DNA of 51,495 nt from Tetmemena sp. SeJ-2015 (taxonomy: Eukaryota; Ciliophora; Spirotrichea; Sporadotrichida; Oxytrichidae), in contig JAJKFJ010020681.1 in assembly GCA_027382625.1 (NCBI GenBank), forward strand, positions 1 through 51,495, in the 5' to 3' direction. Positions 1 to 11,224 of the stretch are shown piece by piece (the stretch's first letter is position 1; each line of letters opens with the position of its first letter). The position numbers and the translations under genes were made by a program. The notes under the pieces were generated by a model that saw nothing but the letters and a program-made list of their open reading frames with translations, ran no database searches and was not told where the DNA came from.

Positions 1-1080
1 GGTTCAACAACCTATTTTAATGATTCTACATTTACTAATAATACAGCTTTTTAAAGTACTCTAGAATTGATAGTATCTTTTAAAATTGCTTACTATAAAT
101 TGATTTCTCTTTTTTATCAATATAATCATAATTTAAGCATAAAATAAACTGAAATAAGTCCTATAGGAAATATATTTGAAGATCAGAAATTCCTTATTCT
201 AATGAAGAGAATTAATTGCATTGCTGATCTTTGATCTTTTAGACAAAGATTAAAAATAATCTGAATAGTCCTGGATCTAAGAGCAATTTTATTTAAATAA
301 TTTCATAATCCAATAGAAATTTTATATAAAGGGTAATCCATTTTTAATTTAAATTTTTTTTAATAAAATTATTATTATTTTTTTGGGAGAGAAATTAACT
401 TAAAAAATAAATATAAACTGAAAAGGTCAAACTTAAATAATTAAATAAGCAAAAGATTACCAGAAACTTCAAATCTTTATTAAGCTAAAATTAAAATTTA
501 TTTAAAGTTAAAATTTTACTATTAAACCAAAATTTAAAAAATTGCCAGCAAAAATTTTTTTAAATATTTTATTTATATTTATTGAGCATTGAGATAAAAT
601 TTAAATGATTTCGAAAAAATTTTCTTATTTATTTATTTTTAGGTTTGTAAAAAAAAACCCCCTTTTTAAATTTTTTATGAAGAAAAATTTAATTTTTAAA
701 AAAATTTTTTAAAAAAAGATGAATTTTAATTTTTTAAAATTTTTATAAAAAAAATTTAATTTAATTTATACAATTATTTTTTTTTCAATTTTTTTTCTTT
801 TATATGAAAAGATTTACGGGATATGACTGTTTTTTTCCTTTTTTTTTTTTAAAAAAAAAAACCCCTCAAAAGGGGGAAAAGGTTTAAAAAAATTTGGAGA
901 AATTTTCTTGAGTATCAAAATTTATTGTATCAGATTTTCGAAATTTAACTTAATTTATTTTGAAATTCAAATTTACCTAGAATACTAAGTATTTAAATAA
1001 TATTGGGCTAATTAAAAGTTTAATTAAAATTGACCTTTATAAAAATATGGCATTTTATACGTTTTCTCTTCCATATTACT

Positions 1081-2565
1081 TTTTAACAAATTATCAGCTG
1101 CACCCAGGCAGTAACTGACAGCAATATCCGAGCAGCCCAATTAGGACCTGGAGCTCTTATCTTGTTCGACCAACTTTAGCTCACAGAATTGTTTGCAAGA
1201 GAGACTTCACTCTCGGAATTTGAGGGAGCAGAGCCTTCGGCTTCTAGGAGAGTAATGTAGGTAGCAGAGTGCTGCCGAGCTTTGAGGTTTCATGGCATTC
1301 AGACCAGCAGGGTTGAACTCCCGTGACAACTTAAAAATTTTAAAACGGTTTTTTAAAAAAAATTTAAAAGGGAATCTTTTTTAATTAAAAATTACCTAAA
1401 TTTTTAGTAATATACTTCAAATTTTTTTTTAAAAAAAAGCTAATAAATTTTTTGAAATTTTAAAAAAGTTTTTTCAAAAAATTTAAAATTTTTAAAGGGT
1501 TTGTTTTTTAAAAAATTTGTTAAAAACCAATTAACTTTGAAAAAAATTAACGAAATTTGGGAAAGGGAAAAATTTTATATTTTAGGGCCAATTGGGGAAA
1601 CTCCCCATTAGACATTAACTGTAAAAAAAAATTTCGCAAAAAAGATTTTTAGGGCTAAAAAAATTTTTAAAAATTAGACAATAAAAATTTAAAAATTACT
1701 TTAAACATTAAAAAATTTAGAAATGGAGTTTTTTTTCTCCAAAAGCCCCCCCTTTGGGCGCCCCCCTCATTAAATTTCTTTTTTTTTTAAAAATTTTCCC
1801 AGGCCCCGGCCCACCCCCCCAAAACGACCCCACGACAACTAAAAAAGCCCAAAAGTAAGTATGTTTCAAAATTTAAAATTTTTTTTTTAAAACTTTTTTA
1901 AAAAAATTCAGGAATTCTTCAAAACATTGTTGGAGTTATGGCAAATGGAGTTCCAATAAAAAAAATTTTTTCGGATTATTCAAAAAAATCATGGGTAGAA
2001 GCAAAAATTTTTGAAAAATTTTTTTAAAATATTACTTTTGCCCTTTTTGTAGTTTTTGTGCTCTTTTGGGGGGTTTGGGCGGGCCCTTTGGGAATTTTTT
2101 AAAACAAAAAAAATTTAAAGGGGGGCGGGGGGGGTCTGATGGAAAAAAAAACCTCCATTTCAAAAATTTTTTAATGTAATGTAATTTTATAATTACTGTT
2201 TGTCTTTTATTTAAATTTTTTGCCCAAATTTTTCTTTTTTTGCGTTTTTTTTCTTACAGTTATATGTTTTTAAAGGCAGAGTTCCCTAAGGGCCCTTAAA
2301 ATAATTTTTTCCCTTTTTCCAATTACTTTAAATTCTTTCAAAGTTAAAATTTGGTTTTTTAAAAAATTTCAAAAATCAACGTTTTTAAATTTGTAATAAT
2401 TTTTTGGTATAATTCCTCAGTTTATAAAGAGCATTAAAATAAATTTTTATTTAAAATTAAAAATTTTAATCATTTAATAAAAATTTTTAAAATTTTTTAT
2501 TTTAATTTTAAACTTTCCCAAATAAAAAAATTTATTTTTTTTTAATTTAAATTTTTAAGTAAGTT
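1081..2565. other. 1.5-kb segment unique to the left palindrome arm
   Basis: Arm homology stops near 1080 (matching about 6610 in the other arm) and resumes near 2560 (matching about 6545); the right arm has only about 65 bp here. The segment contains one GC-richer coding-like block (1096-1326). The remainder, 1330-2560, is AT-rich with long A, T, C and G runs that look like homopolymer distortion, and no gene is seen in it. Confidence 0.75.
1096..1326 (+). CDS. Orphan coding-like segment, possible terminal gene piece
   Basis: A 231-bp GC-richer island in AT-rich DNA. One plus frame is open for 76 codons and ends at TGA (1324-1326), reading TAG as Gln twice. Residues such as AQLGPGALILFDQL are typical of coding sequence rather than of this AT-rich background. 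The minus strand is also open for about 65 codons in one frame, so the strand is not certain. I do not recognise the protein. It could be the last MDS of a gene whose other parts lie elsewhere, or a captured gene fragment. Confidence 0.45.
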
Positions 2566-3110
2566 TCAAATGTAAACAAAAATGTAATTATAATTAATAT
2601 TTCTTTTTACTATAAATATATTAGAAATTTAAAATATTTAAGAAGAGTTTAATACACGTGAGCGCTGGATTTCTTTTCTTATAGTATTGAAAATTAATAA
2701 TTATATAATTAGTTATATTATAATTTTTAATTTAAATTATCCCAGAAAAATACATTAATTCTAAAATTAAATAGATGAAAAAAAAGAATGCTTACTTAAT
2801 TAAATTAAGTAAAATTTCAATTGAAATCTGTTTTGAATTTCAATAAATAAATGAAGTTCTTTAAATTGAAAATCATTAAGTTTCAAGCCATTTAGCTCAA
2901 TATGGAGATTATTAGATTCTGAAGCCACCACATATAAAAAGGAGCTCCATCTTCACAACTTGCAATTGATTCGCTTAGTTCTCTAGCTCTATCTATTTCA
3001 GCTTGTCATCCTATAGGATCTCACTATTAAATAGTAAGACTTTTAGCTTCGTTCGGATCTAGATCAATAATATAACTTGATTTCAAATTATTCTTAATCC
3101 CTCGAGCAAG

Positions 3111-3905
3111 ATGGTGAAAAACTTGAATGTTAAGGATTAAGAGTGGAAGCGCAAGAGTTAGCAACAGGTTCCCGAGCAAGGAAGACCTCTACAAGTACCT
3201 CACTTAGCAAGGTAACTCTCATTCTATGGAGTAACAATAATCTTAGTTGGTTTTCTTCCGACAATGTATGAACAAAGATCTCGTTCCTCAAAGCCATTCT
3301 TGCTGATGAGAAGAAAGCTCTCAAAACAATCGTTTTGTCAACATGATGGAGATCCCCAACTATCCTGAGATCTCAGTCACTAATATGTATTGGGAACGAA
3401 TGCACATGGGAGATCCGGAGGTGCTCTATCCTTCCTAACAAGGAACAACTCTCAAACCAAGTTCCAGAACGAAGGTTCTTCTTTTGGCGTCCTTGCTACT
3501 GTACGTTCAGAGTACTCAAAGAGATCATTGAAGATGCACACAGGAAGAGATTCTAAGTAGAGGAGAACGACCAAGAAGCAAGGAAATAGTTATAAGCGAC
3601 GAATGGTTTGAGCAGCTCAGAAATATCCCTACTTTCTAGTAAGTTTTTAGAGTTTAACTGTGTGAGAAAACCTGGGCACTGGCATCTACTTAACTGAAGG
3701 AGAGAGCATAAAGGTATTCAGACACGGAAGCAAATAAAGCATCGAGGTGACAAAGCGTCTATCAACTTATTATACAAACTTAGGAACGACGAGATGACAT
3801 AGATGCGGGAGCAGGTTTCGAAGATGAGGAAGCTAGGTCCATCTGGCCCAACAGAAGAGAGTTAAAGGAACCTCTTAAGAAATCTCTTCTTCCCAGATAA
3901 GCAAA
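3111..3905 (+). pseudogene. Second transposon ORF, left arm copy (TBE 22-kDa-like position)
   Basis: Inverted copy of the ORF at 6015-5230, converging on the transposase from the outer side. It begins at ATG GTG (3111) as in the other arm, and the same blocks (around MEIP, GDPE and EYSKEI) can be followed at nucleotide level, but frames are broken repeatedly by small indels. I assign the role only by position: a TBE element carries a small ORF beside the 42-kDa transposase. Confidence 0.5.
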
Positions 3906-3950
3906 GTGACTTAAGTCATTAAGTTAAGCTTAAATACTTTTCCTAAATAT

Positions 3951-4470
3951 TCACTCTACCTTATCTCGCACATAACTTTGTCTTCTCTTTTCCCACTCTC
4001 TTACAACTACTCACTATAAAATCCTCTCTGTTTCGATAGCTTAATCATGCATCAAGTGGATGAGCAGCAGCTCTTATTAGTGTCCCTAACTTTAAGTTCC
4101 AGTAAAACCAATGCCGTTTGAACTCTGGCGAGTATTGGAACATGTAAAAACAGGAGTGATCGTTCAACTTCAGCGCATGCCTCTTCGCTTCCTTTGTCTT
4201 GTGCTGAGCTGAGGTTGTTAACGAGTAGAACGATCTCACCGTCTGTGATCTTCTCTCTGAAGCTTCTTAGAAACGCAACAACGCTCTCGCTTTGATTAGA
4301 GCGAGGATGAAGACAATAAGTCTAAGCCTGAGTCTTCCTGATTCCTGCAAGTAACGCACTGGTAGTTATATATACTTTCTACTCGTAAACTTCTATGTTA
4401 TCGTGCTTCTTGTACCAACTCTTCTTCATGAAGGTCTTGTGTGTGAGCACAGCTTCGTCAGCACATTACA
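3951..4470 (-). pseudogene. Decayed IS630/Tc1-type DDE transposase (left arm copy)
   Basis: Mirror copy of the transposase in the right arm, broken by several frameshifts. Recognisable in order on the minus strand are the first acidic motif region (D codon about 4457-4459), the block HKTKEAKRH, the SPEF motif and an aromatic FYW motif near the catalytic Glu region. In the natural frame the second catalytic Asp codon reads AAC (Asn) where the right arm has GAC (Asp), so this copy should be inactive even apart from the frame breaks. The N-terminal part is missing because the palindrome turns around just upstream. Family assignment rests on the D...D...E layout and the SPxFNxIE-like motif of IS630/Tc1-mariner enzymes. 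Confidence 0.75.
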
Positions 4471-4680
4471 AAATTCACGCTATCCCTCTCACAACTGAGC
4501 AGCTAGTCGTAAATATATTTCAGATTATTATTATAAAATGGCTTAGTGTAGTCTATAACGCGCTTCACTCGATTCACCGTTTTGTGCGTTATAGACTACA
4601 CTAAGCCATTTTATTATAATAATCTGAAATATTATTTACGACTAGCTGCTCAGGTTTGAGAGGGATAGCGGAAGTTTGGT

Positions 4681-5193
4681 ATAGTGCTGACGAAGCTGTG
4701 CTCACACACAAGAACCTTCATGAAGAAGAGTTGGTACCAGAAGCACGATAACATAGAAGTTACGAGTAGAAAGTAATATAACTACAAGTGCGTTAACTTG
4801 CGGGAATCAGCGAAGACTCAGGCTTAGAAGCTTATGTCCTTCATCCTCGCTCTTTCAAGCGAGAGCAGTATGTTGCGTTCCTTAAAAAGCTCAGAGAGAA
4901 TATCACAGACGGTGAGATCGTTCTACTCGTTGACAACCTCAGTTTACACAAGACAAAGGAAGCGAAGAGGCATACGCTGAGTTGAAATCACTCCTGTTTT
5001 TAATGTTCCATACTCGCCAGATTTCAACGGCATTGAGTTTTACTGGAACTTAGTTAAGGGACACTATAAGAAGCTGCTGCTCTATCACTGAATGCATGAT
5101 TAAGCTATCGATACAGAGGATTTAATAGTGAGTAGTTGTAAGAGAGTGGAAGAAGGACATAAGCTAAGTTATGTGCGAGATAACGTAGAGTGA
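4681..5193 (+). pseudogene. IS630/Tc1-type DDE transposase, truncated (right arm copy)
   Basis: A C-terminal catalytic fragment. Motifs in order: ADEAV with the first Asp (4689-4691), ISEDSGLEAYVLHPRSFK, LLVDNLSLHKTKEAK with the second Asp (4932-4934), then SPDFNGIEFYW with the catalytic Glu (5035-5037). The last two acids are about 34 codons apart, close to the D35E spacing described for ciliate TBE/Tec transposases. After the Glu the frame runs through KRVEEGHKLSYVRDNVE to a TGA stop at 5191-5193, with TAA/TAG as Gln on the way. At least one frame change lies between the second Asp and the Glu (103 nt apart), so it is a relic or contains consensus errors. The DNA-binding N-terminus is absent. 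Confidence 0.8.
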
Positions 5194-5229
5194 ATATTTA
5201 GGAAAAGTATTTAAGCTTTTAACTTAATG

Positions 5230-6015
5230 ACTTAAGTCACTTTTTCTTATCTGGGAAGAAGGGATTCTTAAGAGTTCCTTTCTCTCTTCTGTTGGTGCGG
5301 CCAGCACCTAGCTTCTTCATCTTCGAACCTGCTCCCGCATTTATCGATCTTCGTCGTCCCTAAGTTTGTATAGTGATAGACGCTTGCTCACTCGATGCTT
5401 GTATTTTGCTTCCGTGCTCTAATACCTTTGCTCTCCCTTTTCATTAAGTAGATGGCCAGTGGCCAGGTTCTCTACACAGTTAAAAACTCTAAAACTTACT
5501 AGAGAAGCTAGGGATACTTTAAGCCTGCTCCAAACCATTCCGTCCTTAAACTATTCCTGCTTCTTGTGGTCGTTCTCACTCTACTTAGAATCTCTTCCTG
5601 GTGTGCATCTTCAGTGATCTCTTTGAGGTACTCTGCACGTACAATAGCAAGGACGCCAAAGAAGACCTTCGTTCTGGCAACTTGTTTGAGAGTTGTCTTT
5701 TAGGAAGAAAATAACCTCCGGATCTCCCATCGGATCGTCATACATATTAGTGACTGAGATCTCAGGATAGATTGGGATCTCCATCATATCATCGATTGTT
5801 TTGAGAGCTTTGCTCTCTCAGCAAGAATTGCTTGAGACGCAGATCTTGTTCCATACCATTGTCCGGACAGGAACAAACCATATCAAAAGTTATTGTATCC
5901 ATAAACTTCTTACCTGCTAAGTGACTTTGTACCGTAGAGGTCTTCCTTGCTTCGGAACCTGTTCCAACTCTTGCGCTTTCCACTCTTAATCTGCTTAACA
6001 TTCAAGTTTCACCAT
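5230..6015 (-). pseudogene. Second transposon ORF, right arm copy (TBE 22-kDa-like position)
   Basis: Reads leftward from ATG GTG AAA (6015-6013) toward the transposase stop. Coding-like stretches are KFMDTITFDMVCSCPDNG, MMEIPIYPEISVTNMYDD and, after a one-base shift, VLAIVRAEYLKEITEDA. Gln codons are often TAG/TAA. Frames change several times, so it is broken or carries consensus errors. The protein is not recognised by sequence; the convergent pairing with a DDE transposase suggests an accessory protein of a TBE-like element. Confidence 0.55.
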
Positions 6016-7754
6016 CTTGCTCAGTTCTCGTTGTTCTATAAAAATAATCAATTACTAAATCATAATCATCCCATAATAGTGAGATCCTATAGGATGACAA
6101 GCTGTAATAGATAGAGAAAGGGGCAGATGCGAAATCAATTGCAAGTTGTGAAGATGGAGCCTCCTTTTTATATGTGGTGTCTCGAATCTAATAATCTCCA
6201 TATTGAGCTAAATGGCTTGAAACTTAATGATTTTCAATTTAAAGAACTTCATTTATTTATTGAAATTCAAAACAGATTTCAATTGAAATTTTACTTAATT
6301 TAATTAAGTAAGCATTCTTTTTTTTCATCTATTTAATTTTAGAATTAATGTATTTTTCTGGGATAATTTAAATTAAAAATTATAATATAACTAATTATAT
6401 AATTATTAATTTTCAATACTATAAGAAAAGAAATCCAGCGCTCACGTGTATTAAACTCTTCTTAAATATTTTAAATTTCTAATATATTTATAGTAAAAAG
6501 AAATATTAATTATAATTACATTTTTGTTTACATTTGAAACTTACTCTGAATAATTATCAAGAAAAATACAACTTATTATTTCAGCCGAAGATTCATTAAA
6601 ATATAAATATAGCTTAATATGAAAGAGAAAACGTATAAAATGCCATATTTGTATAAAGGTCAATTATAATCAAAGTTTTAATTAGCCCTATATTATTTAA
6701 ATACTTAACTTTATAGATAAATTTGAATTTCAAAATTAATTAAGTTAAATTTCGAAAATCTGATATAATAAATTTTGATCCCCAAGATAATTTCAATGCC
6801 AAATTTTTTTATTTTTGCACTTTTCACCAATTTTGCCAACGTGTGTTTGTTTAAAAATCTAGACCCTAAAATAGGGAAAGGTACAGTCATATCTCATTAA
6901 AAGATCTATCATAATAGATGAAAAGAGTTGAAATAGAAATAATTGCGATAAATCAACACCAGATTTTTCTTTTTTCCATATAATTTAAGAAATTAATCGT
7001 GCATCTTTATACAAAATTTATTGAATAGTAAGTTAAAAATAATTATATCTTCATAGATATTTGAAGAAGGGATTTTTATACTCTACCCTAAAATCTGACA
7101 TAAAAAAGCTATTTGCTCGAAATCATTAAATTTTATCTGCATTGCTCAATAAATCATAAAATAAAATATGAAAATTATTTAGCTCCGACAATTTTAAAGT
7201 ATTTTAGGTTGAATAGTAAAATTGAACTTTAGAATACAATTCTAAGTTCGTAGATCTTGAATAAAGATTTGAATGTCTTCATAGCAGTAATCTTTTATTG
7301 TTTCATTTTAATTATTACATGTTTTATCCTTTTAGTTTATATAAGAACTATCAACCTTCTATCCAAGTTAATTTCTCAAATAATTAATCGGAGCTTTATA
7401 ATAAGTAATCTTTATATAAAAAAACTCTAAACTCAAATTTGGCCTTGACCTTTGCAGCTATGAAATTTTCGTAGCTTGGTATTATGAAATTATTTACAAT
7501 AACCAATATGCTCTTAGATCCAGGACTATTCATATTATTTTTAATCTTTGTCTAAAAGATCAAAGATCAGCAATGCAATTAATTCTCTTCATTAGAATAA
7601 GGAATTTCTGATCTTCTAATTTATTCCTGTAGGACTTATTTCAGTTTATTTTATGCTTAAATTATGATTTTATTGATAAAAAAGAGAAATCAATTTATAG
7701 TAAGCAATTTTAAAAGATACTATCAATTCTAGAGTACTTTAAAAAGCTGTATTA

Positions 7755-8421
7755 TAGGATGAATAAGATTGCGTTATCGCTGGTTGCTGAATTTGAAATT
7801 AATTCTTCATCATTTCATAATTAAACAGTAATAAATTAGATAATTAATAAATTTGCTGATAAATAATTAAAAGAGTGTGAAAATGGTTATGAGCATGGTG
7901 CGCTAATCTCTTTCACTCATCCGAGTTTGTAAAAGATTGAACTTGGAAAATGAATGTAAGTAAACCTTTTTTACCTAATTATAATTTTGGAGATAATTAA
8001 TGAGTTTAGCTCAATTTTATGATATTAAATGCTTTATTCATTCTGAATGCAGGTATCAGAAAACACTTTGAATTTCAATAAAAAGTGATAACCACAGTTA
8101 TGCACCCTAATAAAGACAAAGATAAATTAGAAGCATGCCCCTTATTTTGAAAGCTCTCACAAGTATATAACATGACTCAATAGACTTGGTAAGTATTTTT
8201 GAATATTTTTACTTTTTGATTAGTGGCTTTTAAGAGAATGTCAATTCAAAATTAAGATATCAAGAAACAGTCTCTAGAATTGAAAGAATAAAGCAATTGA
8301 ACTACTATATAATTTTGGAACCTGCTCTAGATAATTTCAAATACTATATCGCTAAAAACCCTTCATCTATTTTGTATTTTTGAAAACATCAACTATCGAT
8401 AACGCAATCTTATTCATCCTA
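7755..8421. mobile_element. 667-bp TA-flanked MITE, copy 1
   Basis: Terminal inverted repeats are TAGGATGAATAAGATTGCGT at the left and its exact complement at the right, perfect for about 25 bp. The direct TA at 7753-7754 and 8422-8423 is a target duplication. The unoccupied site is visible in the other palindrome arm (about 38-46: one TA). TA duplication and short perfect TIRs point to Tc1/mariner mobilisation. The element lacks a transposase and carries a J-domain-like exon with introns. The second copy at 13206-13872 has the same length and is nearly identical. Confidence 0.92.
7860..8300 (+). pseudogene. J-domain-like gene fragment with introns inside MITE copy 1
   Basis: Between GTAAGT...GCAG (7956-8052) and GTAAGT...TTAG (8189-8223), both with good splice-site form, lies an exon reading QQKVITTVMHPNKDKDKLEA and then CPLF-x-KLSQVYN. 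Spacing matches the J domain of DnaJ/Hsp40 proteins: HPxK (His codon 8103-8105), Phe 14 residues after His, Tyr 7 residues later. The canonical HPD is HPN here, and a TGA (8148-8150) stands where a Gln or Glu is expected, so a functional J protein is unlikely. The MITE appears to have captured part of a host gene. Confidence 0.5.
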
Positions 8422-8499
8422 TATTAGTAAATGTAGAATCATTAAAATAGGTTGTTGACCCAATCACCAAGTTTAAAAAATAATTTTAAAAAATTTATA

Positions 8500-8855
8500 A
8501 GTTGAGGAACAATTTTTGATAAACTTCTCATTTTCCCCTCTAAAGCCTGAACGAACGGGATTAAAATCTAGTCTACTATCCTAAAATTAGTACATTCCTT
8601 GTTGCCAAGTAATGCTAAAACTACTTAAAGGTAAATTTAATTAATTATCAACTTTGCATTATAGGAACGTTCTCCCCCCTCAAGAAGTCTTAATTTCACG
8701 ACAAACTCTAATGTGGTATAAAAGACAAAAATCGTGCCTGCTTACAGTAAAATTTGAGTTACTACTCAGTAATGCAAAAGCAAGGCTGATATTACTATAC
8801 TTTAATAAATTTTTATATTTATTTAGAAAGTATAATACAGATCCAAAATAAGCCT
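8500..8855 (+). pseudogene. Degenerate relative of the 14.6-kb gene fragment
   Basis: Aligns with 14580-14890 over two exon-like blocks: CTTCTC...AAAGCCTG.ACGAACG...TATCCTAAAATT, then an intron-like GTAAAT...ATAG (about 8632-8664), then a block sharing AAAAGAC.AAAAA and TTTTAGTAAAA-like motifs. A frame with TAA/TAG as Gln stays open over most of the first block (SPLKPERTGLKSSLL). The intron position is conserved between the copies although the sequence has drifted. No known family. Confidence 0.45.
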
Positions 8856-8859
8856 TATT

Positions 8860-10860
8860 TAAATAAATAATTAAATTTAGAATTTTTATTTTTAGATATT
8901 TAATACCGAAAAAAATTTGAAAGGGATTTAAAGTTCTTTTCCCCCTAGATATTTAGTTTTTACAAAAATCAATTTCAAAATAAGTGCTTACCAGATATAA
9001 TGATTTTTATATTTTAAAAATAAGAACTAATAACTAGAATATATCTTACAATAAATTAATAGATTTTTGTAATTTAATTTGAACTATGAAAAAATATTGA
9101 AGATTAGTTGATAGAAACTGTTTGTCTTATTAAATAAAAAGTCTCACTTTTTGCTTTGAATTAAATAATTATCTCAAATTAATCTAGATCATAAATTATC
9201 AAAATTTAGCTAAAATTTAGAGAAAAGAAACATTAAAGTTTATTCTTTTTTAAGCAAATAAAGACATTTTTTCATAAAAATTATACTTATAATAAAGAAA
9301 ATTAAATATCAAATTTTCAATTTACTATAACTTTTAATAAGTTATTTCCAGTCATAGCACTAGAAGCTTTCTTTAATTTAAATTAATATGTTTGTTAATA
9401 TTAATCCAAATTAATGAATTTATTTTTAATAAATTATAATTAATTTATTATTTAAAGGATTTAATATAAATTAATTAAAAAATCTAAAATCTATTTAAAA
9501 TTATTTTTTCTTGAAATTAACTTGTAGTAATTTTTAAAAGTTAAAATCATTGAGAAATAAATATATCATGCTTAGAACTTTTAAAAATAGATTTTTTAGT
9601 ATCTAAAAAATACACAAAATGTAATTCGTTGTTTTATTAAAAGCATCTATGTTTAATGAAAATACAAAATTTTATAACTATTGATTGTATAAAAAGCGAA
9701 AGTCATAATAAAATATCTTAATTTACTGAAGAAGAACAGAACAGAAACATACACAAATAGATTTAGCATAATTTGAAGAAGTAAAAAGAAATTAATATAT
9801 GTGAGTAGGCTTATTACATTCGCTTTCTTGTTCTAGAAATCTTCAACATTGCAAAGGGAAAGAGCTTTAGCACAAACATTAGAGATAAATTAAAGGGAAA
9901 GATTAATTTTTTAATCAAAAGAAAAACTTTAAATCTTCATAATCTAACAGATTTTATCGTCTATCTTCAATGTAAATTAACATTTTTCGAAAATAAGTTA
10001 AAAATCTGAAAAGACAACTAAATTAACCTATTAGTTCCTTTTGAAAGGTTTAGGGTAAACTCTTTGACCTTAGCAAATTGAAGATGACTTAAATTCAAAA
10101 TCCAATGATTTTAAAGATGATATTAGTTTTAATTTGTCTCATTGAATTTAATTTCATCTAGATGTTATTTTTTTTATCTTTACTTAAGTGAAGATATTGT
10201 ATTTCTTTATAATATTTTCAACACTGCTCTCTAAAATTACAGAAGCATGACATTCTTTAAAATTCTTAATCAATAAATAATATTTGTGCAGTATACTTTT
10301 TAAGGTAAAAATATTTTTTTAAAAAAAAACCATTATAATGAAAACTACCCAAAAAGAAAGATAAAAATTTACTTTTTGACTTATCAGTTTGTTAAACAAA
10401 TTAATTATTGAGATTAAATTAATTATTAGAATTATATAATTTAATAATTATATGCAATATATTAAGCTACATCTAATTATGAAAGCTCTACAAAAAACAC
10501 TCTTTATATTTAATTATATTCACTCCTCCGAAGTTTGAGGCTTAATTGTTTAAAAAAGTACAATTTTAAAACTTCAATTGAGAGTTGAGTTTTAAATAAA
10601 TAATGAAGAATATGACTAAATTAAAGCTTTTAAAATATATAAAATTATACAAAAGTATCTATATTTTTATTTTAATTTAAGTATAAATAGAATTTTTTAT
10701 GATGGTGAGGATGAAGAATTTGGGTATTAATTAAATAACCTTCTAAAAACATCTGCGATTTATAATTACTCATATTATAAATCCATTATAATTATTATCT
10801 CTTTACTGATGTAGCATTAATATATGATTGACTAATCTATTATAATGAGCGAGATTATTA
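8860..10860. other. AT-rich intergenic DNA without a gene
   Basis: Very AT-rich, no open frame of coding quality on either strand and no clear repeat. Nothing further is seen. Confidence 0.7.
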
Positions 10861-10862
10861 AA

Positions 10863-11090
10863 TATGACTACCTGCCCTATTAGAAAAGAGTTTCCTCCTT
10901 ATGGAGCCGCAGATCTTTTGATATTAACCCGGTAATCTCTAGCAATTTTATTGCTGACAGTGCTTGGATCACTTCCGATTGGCGCAAGAGGATTCATGCT
11001 AAGCCATACGCTCTACAAGTAATTTCAAGGAATTCTTGCCGATCAAACCCTTCCAGACTAATGGTGCGAACTGCAGGTCACTCCACATTT
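10863..11090 (+). CDS. Isolated GC-richer coding-like island
   Basis: About 230 bp of clearly higher GC in an AT desert. A plus frame is open for about 76 codons with TAG as Gln (for example DYLPYQKRVSSLWSRRSFD and IADSAWITSDWRKRIHAK), but a minus frame is open as well (APIGSDPSTVSNKIARDYRV), so the strand is undecided. Neither product is recognised. It could be a lone MDS of a gene assembled from elsewhere, or a remnant of an invading gene. Confidence 0.35.
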
Positions 11091-11224
11091 AAATATAAAA
11101 ACTGTTTTAATAATTATTTTTGCATTAAATTATAAAGTTCTGAATAAAGAACTCCTCCATCCTGAGCAGAGTTGTTTTAAAAGTCACTATCAAGAATTTC
11201 AAGATAATAAAAATTTAATTTTAA

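Larger units (their letters stand above)
1..4561. repeat. Left arm of a large imperfect palindrome
   Basis: This arm is the inverted counterpart of 4586-8460. Matching blocks run from the innermost bases (GTCTATAACGC ending at 4561 against GCGTTATAGAC from 4586) to the outermost (CAACAACCTATTTTAATG near 5-22 against its complement near 8440-8458). The arms are clearly diverged: substitutions and indels are scattered throughout, the left arm has a 1.5-kb insertion at about 1081-2565, and the right arm has a 667-bp MITE. The arm holds a minus-strand transposase relic and a plus-strand small ORF. The palindrome may extend past the window start. Stretches 340-900 and 1330-2560 are homopolymer-rich and align poorly with the right arm. 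Confidence 0.9.
4586..8460. repeat. Right arm of the large palindrome
   Basis: Inverted copy of the left arm, separated from it by a 24-nt spacer (4562-4585). It is the better preserved arm: the transposase can be followed to a TGA stop and the convergent ORF to an ATG. The MITE at 7755-8421 interrupts it, and deleting that MITE with one TA restores perfect pairing with positions about 31-58 of the left arm. Confidence 0.9.

Noticed and set aside
1..8460. Palindrome as a missed-adapter long-read artefact
   Set aside because: Arm-specific insertions, a precise TA empty site and scattered substitutions show independent divergence of the arms.
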